64,000 nt of DNA, taken from NCBI GenBank assembly GCA_033064195.1, contig JARBJD010000028.1, positions 62,001 to 126,000 of the forward strand. Direction: 5' to 3'. Of the stretch, positions 30,357 through 40,025 are shown in pieces. Numbering within the stretch: the first letter of the stretch is position 1; every line of letters starts with the position of its first letter. A program made the position numbers and the translations under genes. Under the pieces are notes generated by a model. That model was not told the origin of the DNA, ran no database searches, and worked only from the letters and a program-made list of their open reading frames with translations. The DNA is from Blattamonas nauphoetae (Eukaryota > Preaxostyla > Oxymonadida).

Positions 30357-33015
30357 ATGAACACGATTGTCCACACAATAACAACCCCCTCTAGTTCAAT
30401 GCGCTCTGATTTGGCTTCCACTCCATTGTCATTTCCAATGGATTGCTCACCGTTCCTGAAGTGGTTCGCAAGACCATTTGGGAGATTTTCTATGATACAG
30501 CGGAAGATGCAAAACTGCAAGTCTAACGGAAGAATAATTATCTTGAATCTGATTCATTATCCACTTTGGATTCATCTGTAGTTTTCCTAAAATAGACGCA
30601 GAGTAACAATCGTGGCGAAGTGTCGAGAAAAACAAACAACATGGGATGATCGTCTTCTCTTTCTCCATCCATCGAGCCCATCCGACTGTCATTATCACCG
30701 CATGCATCATTTGTCCTTTCGTACTTCAAAATGCGTTTCTGATCACATCTAAAAAGTATTTCAACTTGATACGACAGATGAAACTTTTCTGCACATCAAC
30801 GGTGTATATTGTATTTTTATTCAGCTTTCTTTTGTACAGTCTCTAAATCTTCCGACATTTTTGGCAACACTCTCCCAAAATACAAGTATAGCAGTCAATC
30901 TTCAGTGAAAACGACTCTTTTCGAAACCATTTGTCAAATTGCACTTCGATGAAACCATGCAAATATCCACAAATATACTGTGTGTCCTCCATTTTACTCA
31001 ACTATTTCAGACTGTATGATGATATCTCGCCGTTCTCTTGCACTGCTTTCTCTCATTCCGTCCACTTTCGGCTGAAATTGTGTATTCACAGACAAAGATC
31101 AAGATGTATTCTGTTGAATGCAGAAATTCGGTCGGATACGAAAATTTGGAGGATCACCGCCTGCGAAATGGAAGTGATTTCTGTGAGTCTTTGAAAGCAA
31201 TGAATGTCTCCTTCCTTTCATCCATTATTCTTCCAACTCTGATTTCTGACCCAACCAGACCTTTTCTGAGATGTCTCAGTCGGAAAATGCTCAAACTCCA
31301 TTGTTCAAGCAAGATGTGCAACTCGAGCAAGAATGCAACAATCTCTCACTCTTAAACTTGAAGGAAGAAGAAAAACATGACGAGATTTGTGATTAAGATA
31401 CCGATTCACATTTGTCGGTTTCTGATTTTCAATCAATTCGAAAGAGCCGGGCCGCTGTGGATTGTCACAATTCACTTTTCACTCTTTTCTCCGTTCATCG
31501 TTCCATTTTAATAATGATTCCACATTTCTCTGTTTTGTCTCCAAATTTGTTCGTGAAATTCCAATTAGGCAAGTGAACCTTGTCTTAATAATTGAGATCC
31601 GATCAATCCCCCAAGTGGACCAATGTCTCACAAACAAACCAATAAGGCCGTTTTGGTTGTGAGCGTCTAAAAGAACACTAGCATACTCCCCAAAGAAGAG
31701 AATAAACCATGTTTGAACTTCAGTGCCATCTCATCTCGTCCTTGCAGTTTTACATTTTCCGCTGTATGTCCAATTGGAACGAAACACCTCTCAAACATTG
31801 ATTTTTAGAAAAATTGCATGAAAAAAAGATTTTAAGTGAGATGGAGGGAAATAATTTTCGGTTTTTTGTCCTAGAGCTTGTCTTTGTCGATCATGTCTTC
31901 GTTTCAATAGTCGATGTTGAACAGTAATTAGAGGTTTAAGAGGCAACAATTCAATCAATGTCTTCAACGAAATGATAAAAGTGTGATTTAGTCAAAGAGG
32001 GAAAGATTGAAGGATGAATGATCAACCCTTAAAATTCGTTTGTGGACACCTCATAAAAAAGTACCCATTTGAAACTGTGCCGGAAAAAGCCGTTGTCTTT
32101 CGATCTCTCGTTGCCACATTGAAGTTGCAGCCTGCATTAGATGACTCTCTGGAAGCTAAGGCAGTGAAATTTCTCGAATCTGTGGCTCCGCCGACTATTG
32201 AATCTGGAGATGATTTTCTCAACAACGTTGAATCATCATCTGATCATAATTTGACAGACTTCGTCCAGTCCATCGTAGTGCTCATTTCATCTGCCAGTCA
32301 TACCATCACCACAGCAGCAATGAAGATGCTCAAGAATCTAATCAACTCTTGTTCATTTCGATACCTTCGTGCCCTCATCAGGGCTGATCTGGTCCCTCAA
32401 CTCGTCGTCACTCTCAGTCCACAGTCCCTTTCCTTTCCAAAATCCCAAGATATCCACACCTGTCTCTTGCTAACCTTTGGAAAGTCCTTCTCGCTCACCA
32501 TTTACTTTTTTGATGAAGAAATCGGAGTTAACAGACACGATAAACAACAAGCTGTTTGCGAGACGGTTTTGAAGCAAGTTCTCTTCCCTTCGGAGAAGTA
32601 TATTCGCTATTTATGCGTGAACCGCTGTTCGATCGTCGATGGGGAGCAATCCAAGCGGTTTCTAGTCCTCCTCTCAAGAATCCTCCAAACATCTCGATAT
32701 CATCAACCCACGATGGATTTTGTTCTTCATATGCCTCTCTTCTTCACGATCCCAAGTTGCCTGACAATCTTCGAGGCCAACTTGGCTATCTGGTATTTTC
32801 TTCAAATCTCGATCGACTCCCAACGAGAATGGAGCAGAACGAAGGGAACAGAACGGCATATGTTGAAGAAATTGCATCAAATGTTGCGAATGGAGGGCTT
32901 CGAAGATGTGCTGGATGAAAGGCTACGACGTCCCCAACGCGACTCCTTTGGATTTCAATGTGTTGACGAATCGATCAAACTGAGCAACTTGCACGGCATG
33001 AACCTTTCGCAATAG
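30357..33015 (+). pseudogene. Array solenoid gene 10, split by a 1.6-kb insertion
   Basis: The 5' part (30357-30480) begins MNTIVHTITTPSSSMRSDL and reaches DCSPFLKWFARPF, where family similarity stops abruptly. It resumes at 32072 with ETVPEKAVVF and runs to TAG 33015 (KADLVPQLVVTL equivalent RADLVPQLVVTLSPQSLSF, VLFPSEKYIRYLC, TIPSCLTIFEANLAI, MEGFEDVLDERL). The sequence CCATTTG occurs at both junctions (30474-30480 and 32065-32071). Leaving out the insert and one copy gives 124 + 944 = 1068 nt, one frame of 355 residues, the normal family length. No other lesion is seen, so the insertion is the only break. As it stands the downstream open frame (from 32014) has a foreign N-terminus. Confidence 0.8.
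30481..32064. mobile_element. AT-rich 1584-bp insertion with 7-bp target duplication, non-autonomous
   Basis: Bounded by the direct repeat CCATTTG (an eighth base differs: A on the left, C on the right). The termini show a weak inverted similarity: left GGAGATTTTCTATGA, right read inward GTACTTTTTTATGA, about 11 of 15 matching. The interior is AT-rich, has no open frame above about 105 codons, no recognised domain and no internal repeats that I see. A 7-8 bp duplication would suit a hAT-like non-autonomous transposon, but terminal repeats are too weak to assign a family. Its base composition differs clearly from the surrounding array. Confidence 0.65.
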
Positions 33016-33338
33016 AGATGGAACCAGAACAGAACCTTCGACTCTTCCCGAACAGAGTCGATCAACCGTGACAATGATTGACCTCTCAATGCGAGTGAAA
33101 GCGAAAGCAAATCAGATCCAGAACGATTATCATTCTCCTCAGTCTCCCTCCATCGACCGAACACTCTCTCTCACTTCAGTGTCTCACCATTCCCTCTAAA
33201 TCCATTTGCAGTGACTTCTTCATATCCACTTCACATGAGCTTTAGCCTGTTTTCAACATATTCGCATATCTGAGACTTTCATCATCTTTCATATCATCTT
33301 GTTTTACCTTCGAAACTTCGCTTTCATTCACCCAGGAA
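33016..33338. other. Spacer shared with the one before SPEF1
   Basis: The phrase CTCTAAATCCATTTGCAGT at about 33195 and the following 60 bases recur at about 40210 in the spacer before the gene at 40328. It may contain an unseen first exon of the FHA gene: the sequence just before 33339 ends in a good acceptor (CATTCACCCAG). Confidence 0.45.
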
Positions 33339-33779
33339 CGAAACACCCCTCTTGAAGGACGTGATACCATCCCGACGATTGGCATATTAATCTATCGGAG
33401 CGATCAAGACCAAGAAATCAGTTACCAATTGAGAGATACCCGAACAGTTATTGGAAGAAATGACCAATGCACGGTACAAATTATGTTGGAGACTATGTCG
33501 AAATTCCATGCAGTCATATATCGTAACGGTCACGAATACTACATCAAAGATTGCAATAGTTCTAACAGGACATTTGTCAACATAAAACTTGTCGAAATCT
33601 ATGAAGTTGTTGGACCAGATGGTCGATTTATTCAAAACGGAAAGAAACAAAGCGAACATTCCGGAGATAGTATTGATTCTGATGATACGGCCTCTCCTGG
33701 TGAGCGACTAACTTCAGGCGACCGGATTACACTTGGCAAATGCTTCCTCACATTTCGAACTGTCAATGAACAAATATAA
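33339..33779 (+). CDS. FHA-domain protein (5' exon not found)
   Basis: One open frame from an acceptor-like CAG to TAA 33777-33779, about 146 residues. It reads as a forkhead-associated domain, a phosphothreonine-binding fold: TVIGRNDQCTVQI (the G-R of strand 3), MSKFHAVIYRNG (S-x-x-H), YYIKDCNSSNRTFVN (the N and G/N-T-x-V-N region) and LTSGDRITLGKCFLTF at the end. An acidic/serine loop (SGDSIDSDDTASPGE) is inserted before the last strands. There is no ATG before the domain in this frame, so a spliced first exon is expected; otherwise it is a fragment. Unlike its neighbours it is unrelated to the solenoid family. Partner unknown. Confidence 0.65.
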   Translation, partial: RNTPLEGRDTIPTIGILIYRSDQDQEISYQLRDTRTVIGRNDQCTVQIMLETMSKFHAVIYRNGHEYYIKDCNSSNRTFVNIKLVEIYEVVGPDGRFIQNGKKQSEHSGDSIDSDDTASPGERLTSGDRITLGKCFLTFRTVNEQI

Positions 33780-34197
33780 TCGTCGACAGAAGATCCATAT
33801 TCAACTTTACTTCCAAATGTTAGTGGATGAGTTGATATCAAAGAAACGGATTTTGATTTCAAGCCGAGTCACGAGATCAATGACCTCGAGATTCTCGTGA
33901 ACGACTACGAACGGTTACGCGTCACATGCATGTTTCATCGCTCCGGAATGGATTCGAACATTGACAAAATGGTCAAAAAAGCCATAGTTTGTTTTCATCA
34001 TCATCATCAATTCCCATTCAGGATGTCATCTTTCATCACCTCCCAAAAACTGAAAGTGCAGCTATTATCATGCCCTTGAAGAAATAGATGATCTACAGGC
34101 AGTAACCTTTGGTGATAATGAACAGCCGAGCCGCAGCGATGCAATATTGAGCTCTTCTGCATCTCTTCATACACAATGCCACAATTCAGCGCTTGCT
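33780..34197. other. Intergenic, no gene seen
   Basis: Follows the FHA stop. Contains a short ATCATC run near 33998 and no recognisable array spacer, which suggests that the truncation of the next solenoid copy happened by joining unrelated DNA at about 34198. Confidence 0.4.
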
Positions 34198-35133
34198 GTC
34201 ACCCGAATCGGATCTCGTTGCCACAGTGAAGTTACAACTTGCCTTTGATGCCTCTTTGGAAGCTAAAGCAGTGAAATTTCTCGACTCTGTGGATGCAGAT
34301 GATGAAGAATCAGCCGATGCTATTCTCCCCAGCCTTGCGTCGTCCTCAGATAATTATTCGACCAACTTCGTACAATCCATCGTGGTTCTGATTTCCTCAC
34401 CCAGCCAGGCTATCACCACAGCAGCGATGAAGATTCTCTTGTGTCCAATATGATTGGTTCGTGTTCAACTCGAGTTCTCTATACCCTCCTCAAAGCTGAT
34501 TTGCTCCCTCAACTCATCGTCACTCTCAATCCACTGTCTCAATCTTTTGCAGAAGAAGCCGACATCCACATCAACATCATGAACATCATCACTCGTTCTT
34601 TCTGGCTCGCAACTCCAGATATTTTCACATGTCTGGAAATTGAAGATGGTGATGAACAACAAACTGTTTATGAGACGGTTCTAAAGCAAGTTCTGGTCCC
34701 TTCGGAGAAGTATATAAGCCATTTATGCGTGAACCGATTTTCGATCGTCGATGGAACACTATCCCGGGATTTTCTGGACTTCCTCGCTCGACTCCTCCAG
34801 ATATCTTCCTACTATCAACCGATGATGGATTTTGTTCTTCTTATGCCACTCTTCTTCACGATCCCCAGTCGTCTGACATTCTTCGAAGATGATTGGTCAA
34901 TCAGGCTTTTATTCGAACATATTAGGTATTCACTCGAACAATGGAACAAAGAAGGCGGAGATTTTCGTCGATCAGGGACAACATTCATTCGATCTTTGCG
35001 AATGGAAGGCGTCGACGATGTGATGGAACAACAACTGCAAAACGATGAAACAGAACGACAGGGACAAGAAATTGTGAATTATTCGATCATGTTGAACGTC
35101 TCGCTTGGAATAAACCTCCTGGAGCGTGCATAG
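34198..35133 (+). pseudogene. Array solenoid copy 11: 5' truncated and frameshifted
   Basis: Family similarity begins abruptly at DLVATVKLQLAFDAS; the promoter element, start codon and DCSPFLNW signature are missing. The frame breaks at about 34435-34445 (TTAAMKILLCPI stops, homology continues as MIGSCSTRVLYTLLKADLLP in the next frame). The rest is open: VLVPSEKYISHLC, TIPSRLTFFEDDWSI, MEGVDDVMEQQL, then TAG 35133 and the shared 3' block. It is the right-block counterpart of the intact 20540 gene. Confidence 0.7.
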
Positions 35134-35688
35134 AACCAGAAAATGACAAGCGAAGATCCGAACCCAACAAAACCCTTCATTCCAAACATTCCACCGTCCC
35201 TCGCTTCTCGTCTTCATTTTCACCTAATTTTCGTCAAGTCCACACACTCTACTCACATTCACAAAGTGACCAAGACACACTCTACGACCAACCCTTCGTC
35301 ACGTCAAAGCAACTCGACCAAACTAACCCAAACTTCAACGGAAGCAGCCCAATTCTGAGATTGTTGTACATTCTCGCTCGCTTTCCGGTTTATTCGTCAC
35401 TCAACAAAGAACCCTCGTGTCGACTTGTGGAAGGGAGCAATTCGAAGGGATAAACGACAAAACAATCTCAGTCACGAACCATGACACCGACATCATTTCT
35501 TCTGCGTTCTTACTTTCTCTTACTGGTTCATTTGTTGTTTATTGACTTGTTTCTCACCTCTTTCTTCTCGTCTCGTTCACAAGCTCCCTCTTCCTTCATG
35601 GATCGGCTCGGTCTTCGTTGGTTCATTTTTCCTGTTTGTTTTGGATGTCTGTTTCATCCTACTCTCATTCTTTGCATCATCGTTCCAA
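35134..35688. other. Spacer with conserved hydrophobic leader frame
   Basis: Counterpart of 21614-22186: 3' block, then MTPTSFLLRSYFLLLVHLLF from 35481 in phase with the gene at 35724. Interpretation as for the left copy: probably promoter/leader, N-terminal extension not excluded. Confidence 0.45.
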
Positions 35689-35698
35689 CCCATATTGC
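35689..35698 (+). promoter_or_regulatory. CCCATATTGC motif, 35 bases before ATG 35724
   Basis: Last-base variant of the CCCATATTGA subtype of its counterpart at 22187. Confidence 0.45.
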
Positions 35699-35723
35699 GA
35701 CTTCATTTTCTCAATCTGACGTA

Positions 35724-36797
35724 ATGAACACGATAATCAAGACAGTAAACACCTCATCAAGTACAACACACTCTGATTTGGCTTCCGCTCCGTTGCCATT
35801 TTCTGTGGATAGCTCTCCTTTCCTGAATTGGAGCGAAGATGAACTTGAGTCTGAAGACGAAAAAGCAATTCTTTTTTGGTCGCTTGTCGCCACTGTGAAG
35901 TCCCAGCCTGCATTGGATGCCTCTCTGGAAGCTAAAGCAGTAGAATTTCTCGACTCTGTGTGTCCATGGAGCACAGGCTCAGCAGATGCTCTTTTCAACA
36001 GCATTGCATCGCTCTCTGATCATAATTTTACAGACATCATACAGTCTTTTGTGGTACTCATCTCTTACCCCAAACAGTACATCGTCTCAATGTCAATTAC
36101 TCTGCTGGACTGTCTGGTCAGTTCCTGTTCAGCTATCCATGTTCTTGACCTTGTGGAAGCTGATCTGATCCCTCAACTGATCAACACTCTCAATCCACTG
36201 TCTCTTTCATTAACCGAAGCAGACAATATCCACACCGGTCTCCATTCAATCCTCTCCTTTTGTATGGTACTCGCAACCAAGGAAGGTCTATTCCATCTCG
36301 AAATTGAAGATCGGGATGAACAAGAAGCTGTTTCCGAGACGGTTTTCAAGCAAGTTCTGGCACCTTCCGAGCACTATATTCGACATTTGTGCGTGAACCG
36401 CATCTCGATCACGTCTTATGTCCAATGGACAGAATTCATGATTCTTCTTGCCCAACTCCTCCAAATATCTTCTCATTATCAACCCACCATGGATTGTCTC
36501 ATGAATATGCCAGTCTTTCTCACGATCCCCAGTTGTCTGACATTCTTCGAATCTGATCCTTCAATCTGGCATTTTTTTACCATTTTGGCCCGATCGCACG
36601 AAGAATGGAACGAACAAGGCGGAGATGTTCGTCGGTCAGGGGCGCAAATCATTAAGTCTTTGCGAGCAGAGGGGATGGACGATGTGGTGGAACAAAAGCT
36701 ACGAAACGAAAAGACGGTGGATGATCACGACAGAATCGCTGACTTTTCAACATGGTTTGGGATCACACTTGGAACGAACCTTCAGAAACGCCATTAG
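35724..36797 (+). CDS. Array solenoid protein 12 (357 aa)
   Basis: MNTIIKTVNTSSSTTHSDL, then DSSPFLNWSEDELESEDE, FWSLVATVKSQPALDAS, EADLIPQLINTLNPLSLSL, VLAPSEHYIRHLC, TIPSCLTFFESDPSI and AEGMDDVVEQKL, ending GTNLQKRH. Unbroken. Start chosen by motif spacing, not at the upstream in-frame ATG 35481. It shares the C-terminal LQKRH/Y end only with 22222, confirming their pairing. Confidence 0.75.
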   Translation: MNTIIKTVNTSSSTTHSDLASAPLPFSVDSSPFLNWSEDELESEDEKAILFWSLVATVKSQPALDASLEAKAVEFLDSVCPWSTGSADALFNSIASLSDHNFTDIIQSFVVLISYPKQYIVSMSITLLDCLVSSCSAIHVLDLVEADLIPQLINTLNPLSLSLTEADNIHTGLHSILSFCMVLATKEGLFHLEIEDRDEQEAVSETVFKQVLAPSEHYIRHLCVNRISITSYVQWTEFMILLAQLLQISSHYQPTMDCLMNMPVFLTIPSCLTFFESDPSIWHFFTILARSHEEWNEQGGDVRRSGAQIIKSLRAEGMDDVVEQKLRNEKTVDDHDRIADFSTWFGITLGTNLQKRH

Positions 36798-37520
36798 AGC
36801 CAGAAAATGAGCAGGGAAGATTCGAACACAACCAACCCTTCATTCTCCACTTTCAACGCTCTCTTGCGTCTTTTCTTCATTTTCACCAATTCCACCCACT
36901 CTCCTCGCCTTCAAAAAGTGAGCAAGACCCGCCATTCGGTCAACCAAACCTGAGGTCCAAAACGATTTGTCTTCTTCTTTCCCACCTCATCCGAATCCAC
37001 CCCTTCCACCCACACACACCCTCATTTGTGCCCTGCCCATCTTTCTCCCTTTCTCATTTTTGGGTCAATCAGAAAGCGAAATGTCGATTGTGGTGTTTGA
37101 ACGTGGACGCTGACAACGAGGATGCTGCTCGGACGGTGACGATGCTTCTTGGAAAGATGGGGATTGAGGACTCGTCGGCACTCTCGACGTGATACTGCCA
37201 AAAAGTGAAGAAGGACGTTGCTTCGGAGATGTTGTGCGATTCGTTGGATTTGGACATCTTGCTTGGACTGAGCCTTCCACTGCAGGGAAGATGATGGGAA
37301 TGATTAACCAAGACCAGATGTCGACCACCCGCTTCTTTTCATTTCATGTGTCTCGTTTCGTCCGTGATGTCATGTCCTCATTTTGACAGAACTCCAACAA
37401 TCTCGCACACTTCCTCTTCCTTCATGGATCGTCTCGATTTTCGTTCTTTTATTTTTCTTCTTCCTTCTGGGAAGATATTTCGTCATCTCGTCGTCAATTG
37501 CATCACTTTTTTTTTTCTGT
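36798..37520. repeat. Type A spacer, third copy
   Basis: Shared 3' block; relic region about 37029-37330 with an internal deletion compared with 5870-6230 and 23518-23880 and an earlier stop in the + frame (EDSSALST). Ends with the family leader. Confidence 0.5.
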
Positions 37521-37530
37521 CCCATAACGA
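37521..37530 (+). promoter_or_regulatory. CCCATAACGA motif, 35 bases before ATG 37556
   Basis: Exact version, preceded by a T-run and TTCTGT. Confidence 0.55.
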
Positions 37531-37555
37531 GGTTCTGATGATTGACTCAAAAACA

Positions 37556-38629
37556 ATGAACACAATTGTCAATACAATGGCCCTCACCTTAAGTTCAATA
37601 CGCTCTGGTTCGGATTCCAATGAAGTATTTTTTTCAATGGAGTGCACTCCTTTCCTGAAATGGGGTCAAAATCAACAAGAAACTGACGACCAAAAAGTCG
37701 ATGTCTTTCGATCTCTTGTTTCCACGATGAAGTTTCAGAATAGATTTAATGAACATGTGGAGACTAAAGCATTAAATGTTCTGAGATCTTTGGTTCCGGA
37801 CAACCAAGATTCTCCTGACGTTTTTCTCACCTGCCTTGCATCGTTATCTGATGAATCTTTGACCGACTTCGTACAATCAATAGTGATGCTCGCATCTTCT
37901 CCCAATCGGGCTGTTACCGCATCTGCAATGAAGATGCTCCAAATTCTAACATCTAAATGTTCCGCTCGCAAACTTCTTACCCTCGTCAGGGCTGATCTGG
38001 TCCCTAAACTCATCGTCGCTCTGAACCCACTGTCTCTTTCCTTTGCGGGATTTAATCGTATCCACACATATTTCCTTGCCAGCATCAACTTCACTATCTC
38101 GCTCGCAAATCCATATAATCTCACAGAACTCGAAATTGAAGATCGCGATGAACAACAAGCTGTTCGTGAGACGGTTTTTCAGCAAGTTCTAGCACCATCG
38201 GCGACATATATTCACCATTTGTGCGAGATCCGCTATTTCATCGTCAGTGGTGAGCAATCCAAGCAATTTCTAGTCCTCATCGCCCTAATCCTCGCGATTT
38301 GTCCGTATTATCAACCCACAATGGATTTAGTTTTTCGCATGCCACTCTTCTTCACGATCCCCAGCTGCCTGACGTTCATCGAAGCTAATGAATCAATCTG
38401 GCTTTTTTTCGAACAAATGATTTGTTCCCAAGATGAATGGAACGAAACAGGCGGATCTATTCGTCGATCAGGGACAACAATGTTTCGATCATTGAAAGTT
38501 GAAGGCATCGAGGACGTGACAGAGCAGAGGCTGCAAAACGAAGAAACAGAAGAGCATGGACAAGATATTGTGGACTCTTCGAAATGTGTGAGCATCTTTT
38601 TTGGAATGAACATCGCAGCACCTGCTTAG
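37556..38629 (+). CDS. Array solenoid protein 13 (357 aa)
   Basis: MNTIVNTMALTLSSIRSGS, then ECTPFLKWGQNQQETDDQ, FRSLVSTMKFQNRFNEH, RADLVPKLIVALNPLSLSF, VLAPSATYIHHLC, TIPSCLTFIEANESI and VEGIEDVTEQRL, ending GMNIAAPA. Intact partner of the pseudogene 24043-25115; the two share the ECTPFL signature and the GMNIAxPA C-terminus, found nowhere else in the window. An in-frame extension to 37346 exists but is not favoured. Function unknown. Confidence 0.8.
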   Translation: MNTIVNTMALTLSSIRSGSDSNEVFFSMECTPFLKWGQNQQETDDQKVDVFRSLVSTMKFQNRFNEHVETKALNVLRSLVPDNQDSPDVFLTCLASLSDESLTDFVQSIVMLASSPNRAVTASAMKMLQILTSKCSARKLLTLVRADLVPKLIVALNPLSLSFAGFNRIHTYFLASINFTISLANPYNLTELEIEDRDEQQAVRETVFQQVLAPSATYIHHLCEIRYFIVSGEQSKQFLVLIALILAICPYYQPTMDLVFRMPLFFTIPSCLTFIEANESIWLFFEQMICSQDEWNETGGSIRRSGTTMFRSLKVEGIEDVTEQRLQNEETEEHGQDIVDSSKCVSIFFGMNIAAPA

Positions 38630-38914
38630 AATCAGACAAGAACCAGCAAAACTTCAAACGTGAACAAACCATTCAGCTTTAAACATTCGACTATCTCCCA
38701 CGTCTTCTCCCCATTTTCATCCCATTTTCAGCATTTTTCTTCCCTTTCATCACTTTCACGGGTTCACTGCATCGTGCAAGAACAAACTTGTTTTTGGTCT
38801 GTTTGAGGCCCTTCATTCCATTATCACTTCACTCCAATCCATTATCCCAACAATTCTTTTGAGAATTCTCATTCTTCTCCTTCACATGCTTCCCATTCAT
38901 TCCATTGATGATCC

Positions 38915-38924
38915 CCCATATCGA
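38915..38924 (+). promoter_or_regulatory. CCCATATCGA motif, 37 bases before ATG 38952
   Basis: Same subtype as 9973 and 25401, after a type C spacer (38630-38914). Confidence 0.55.
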
Positions 38925-38951
38925 TTGTTTTTCACCACGAAATCAGAAGGA

Positions 38952-40025
38952 ATGAACACAATTGTCCACACAACAGATGCGTCACCAAGTACAACACGCA
39001 CTGAGTTGGCTTCTGCTCCATTACCATTTCCTGTGGATAGCTCTCCTTTCCTGAATTGGAGAGAAGATCAAAATGAAACTGACGACGAAAAGGCCGTTGT
39101 TTTTCAGTCTCTCGTTGCCACCCTGAAGTGTCAGCCTGTATTGGATGCCTCTCTTGAAGCTAAAGCGGTGAAATTTCTCGAATCTGTGGATCCACCGAAT
39201 GCAGAATCAGCCGATGATTTTCTCGACACCCTTGCATCTATCACTGATGAATCTATGACTGAATTCGTGCAGTCCATTGTGACTCTCATTTCTTCACCAA
39301 GTCTGGCAATTATTAAAGCTGCAATGAAGATGCTCAAGAGTGTGGTGTCGACATGTTCAGATTCATTCCTTCTTGTCCTCCTCGAAGCTGATCTGATCCC
39401 TACACTTATCACATCTCTCAATCTACAGTCTCTTTCCTTTACCGAAGCAGAAGATATTCACACCTGCCTCATGATAACCTTCGTCAGTTTTCTCTGGCTC
39501 GCAACTCCGTTTAGTCTCCCACAACTCGAAATTAAAGATGATGATGGACAACAAGCTGTTCATGAGACGGTTTTACAGCAAGTTATCGCACCGTCCGAGA
39601 AGTATATTCGTCATTTGTGCGTGAACCACTTTTCGATCGTCGATGGTGAGCAATCCAAGCGGTTTCTAGTTTTTCTTTCAAAATTCCTCGAAATATCTCG
39701 ATGTCATCAACCCACGATGGATTTTGTTCTTCATATGCCTCTCTTCTTCACGATCCCAAGTTGTCTGACATTCTTCAAGGACAACGAGGCCATCTGGTAT
39801 TTTCTGTTTTTCACGATCAACTCCCAACGGGAATGGAGCAAAACGAAGGGAGCCGAACGACAGATATGGAAGAAAGTGCATCGAATGTTGAGAATGGAGG
39901 GCTTCGAAGATGTGATGGAACAGTATCTAAAAAACGGTCAAAATCCATCCGCAGGAAGTCATGGTGTTGCCGAGTCGATCGAATTGAACAACTTGCAGGG
40001 CATGAACCTTGTGCAATCGAGATAG
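38952..40025 (+). CDS. Array solenoid protein 14 (357 aa)
   Basis: MNTIVHTTDASPSTTRTEL, then DSSPFLNWREDQNETDDE, FQSLVATLKCQPVLDAS, EADLIPTLITSLNLQSLSF, VIAPSEKYIRHLC, TIPSCLTFFKDNEAI and MEGFEDVMEQYL, ending GMNLVQSR. Unbroken. The C-terminal half is closest to the split gene 30357-33015 (both carry a SQREWSxTKGxER segment), while the first 25 codons match 25438, so the gene may be a product of conversion between paralogues. Last array member on the + strand; conventional genes follow. Confidence 0.8.
   Translation: MNTIVHTTDASPSTTRTELASAPLPFPVDSSPFLNWREDQNETDDEKAVVFQSLVATLKCQPVLDASLEAKAVKFLESVDPPNAESADDFLDTLASITDESMTEFVQSIVTLISSPSLAIIKAAMKMLKSVVSTCSDSFLLVLLEADLIPTLITSLNLQSLSFTEAEDIHTCLMITFVSFLWLATPFSLPQLEIKDDDGQQAVHETVLQQVIAPSEKYIRHLCVNHFSIVDGEQSKRFLVFLSKFLEISRCHQPTMDFVLHMPLFFTIPSCLTFFKDNEAIWYFLFFTINSQREWSKTKGAERQIWKKVHRMLRMEGFEDVMEQYLKNGQNPSAGSHGVAESIELNNLQGMNLVQSR

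Noticed and set aside
30481-32064. Hidden intron-rich gene in the AT-rich insert
   Set aside because: No chain of exons with consistent phase or recognisable protein could be found.
32014-33015. Intact 333-residue solenoid gene with a novel N-terminus
   Set aside because: Its first ~19 codons come from the insertion; the 7-bp duplication and the upstream fragment at 30357 explain the true gene.
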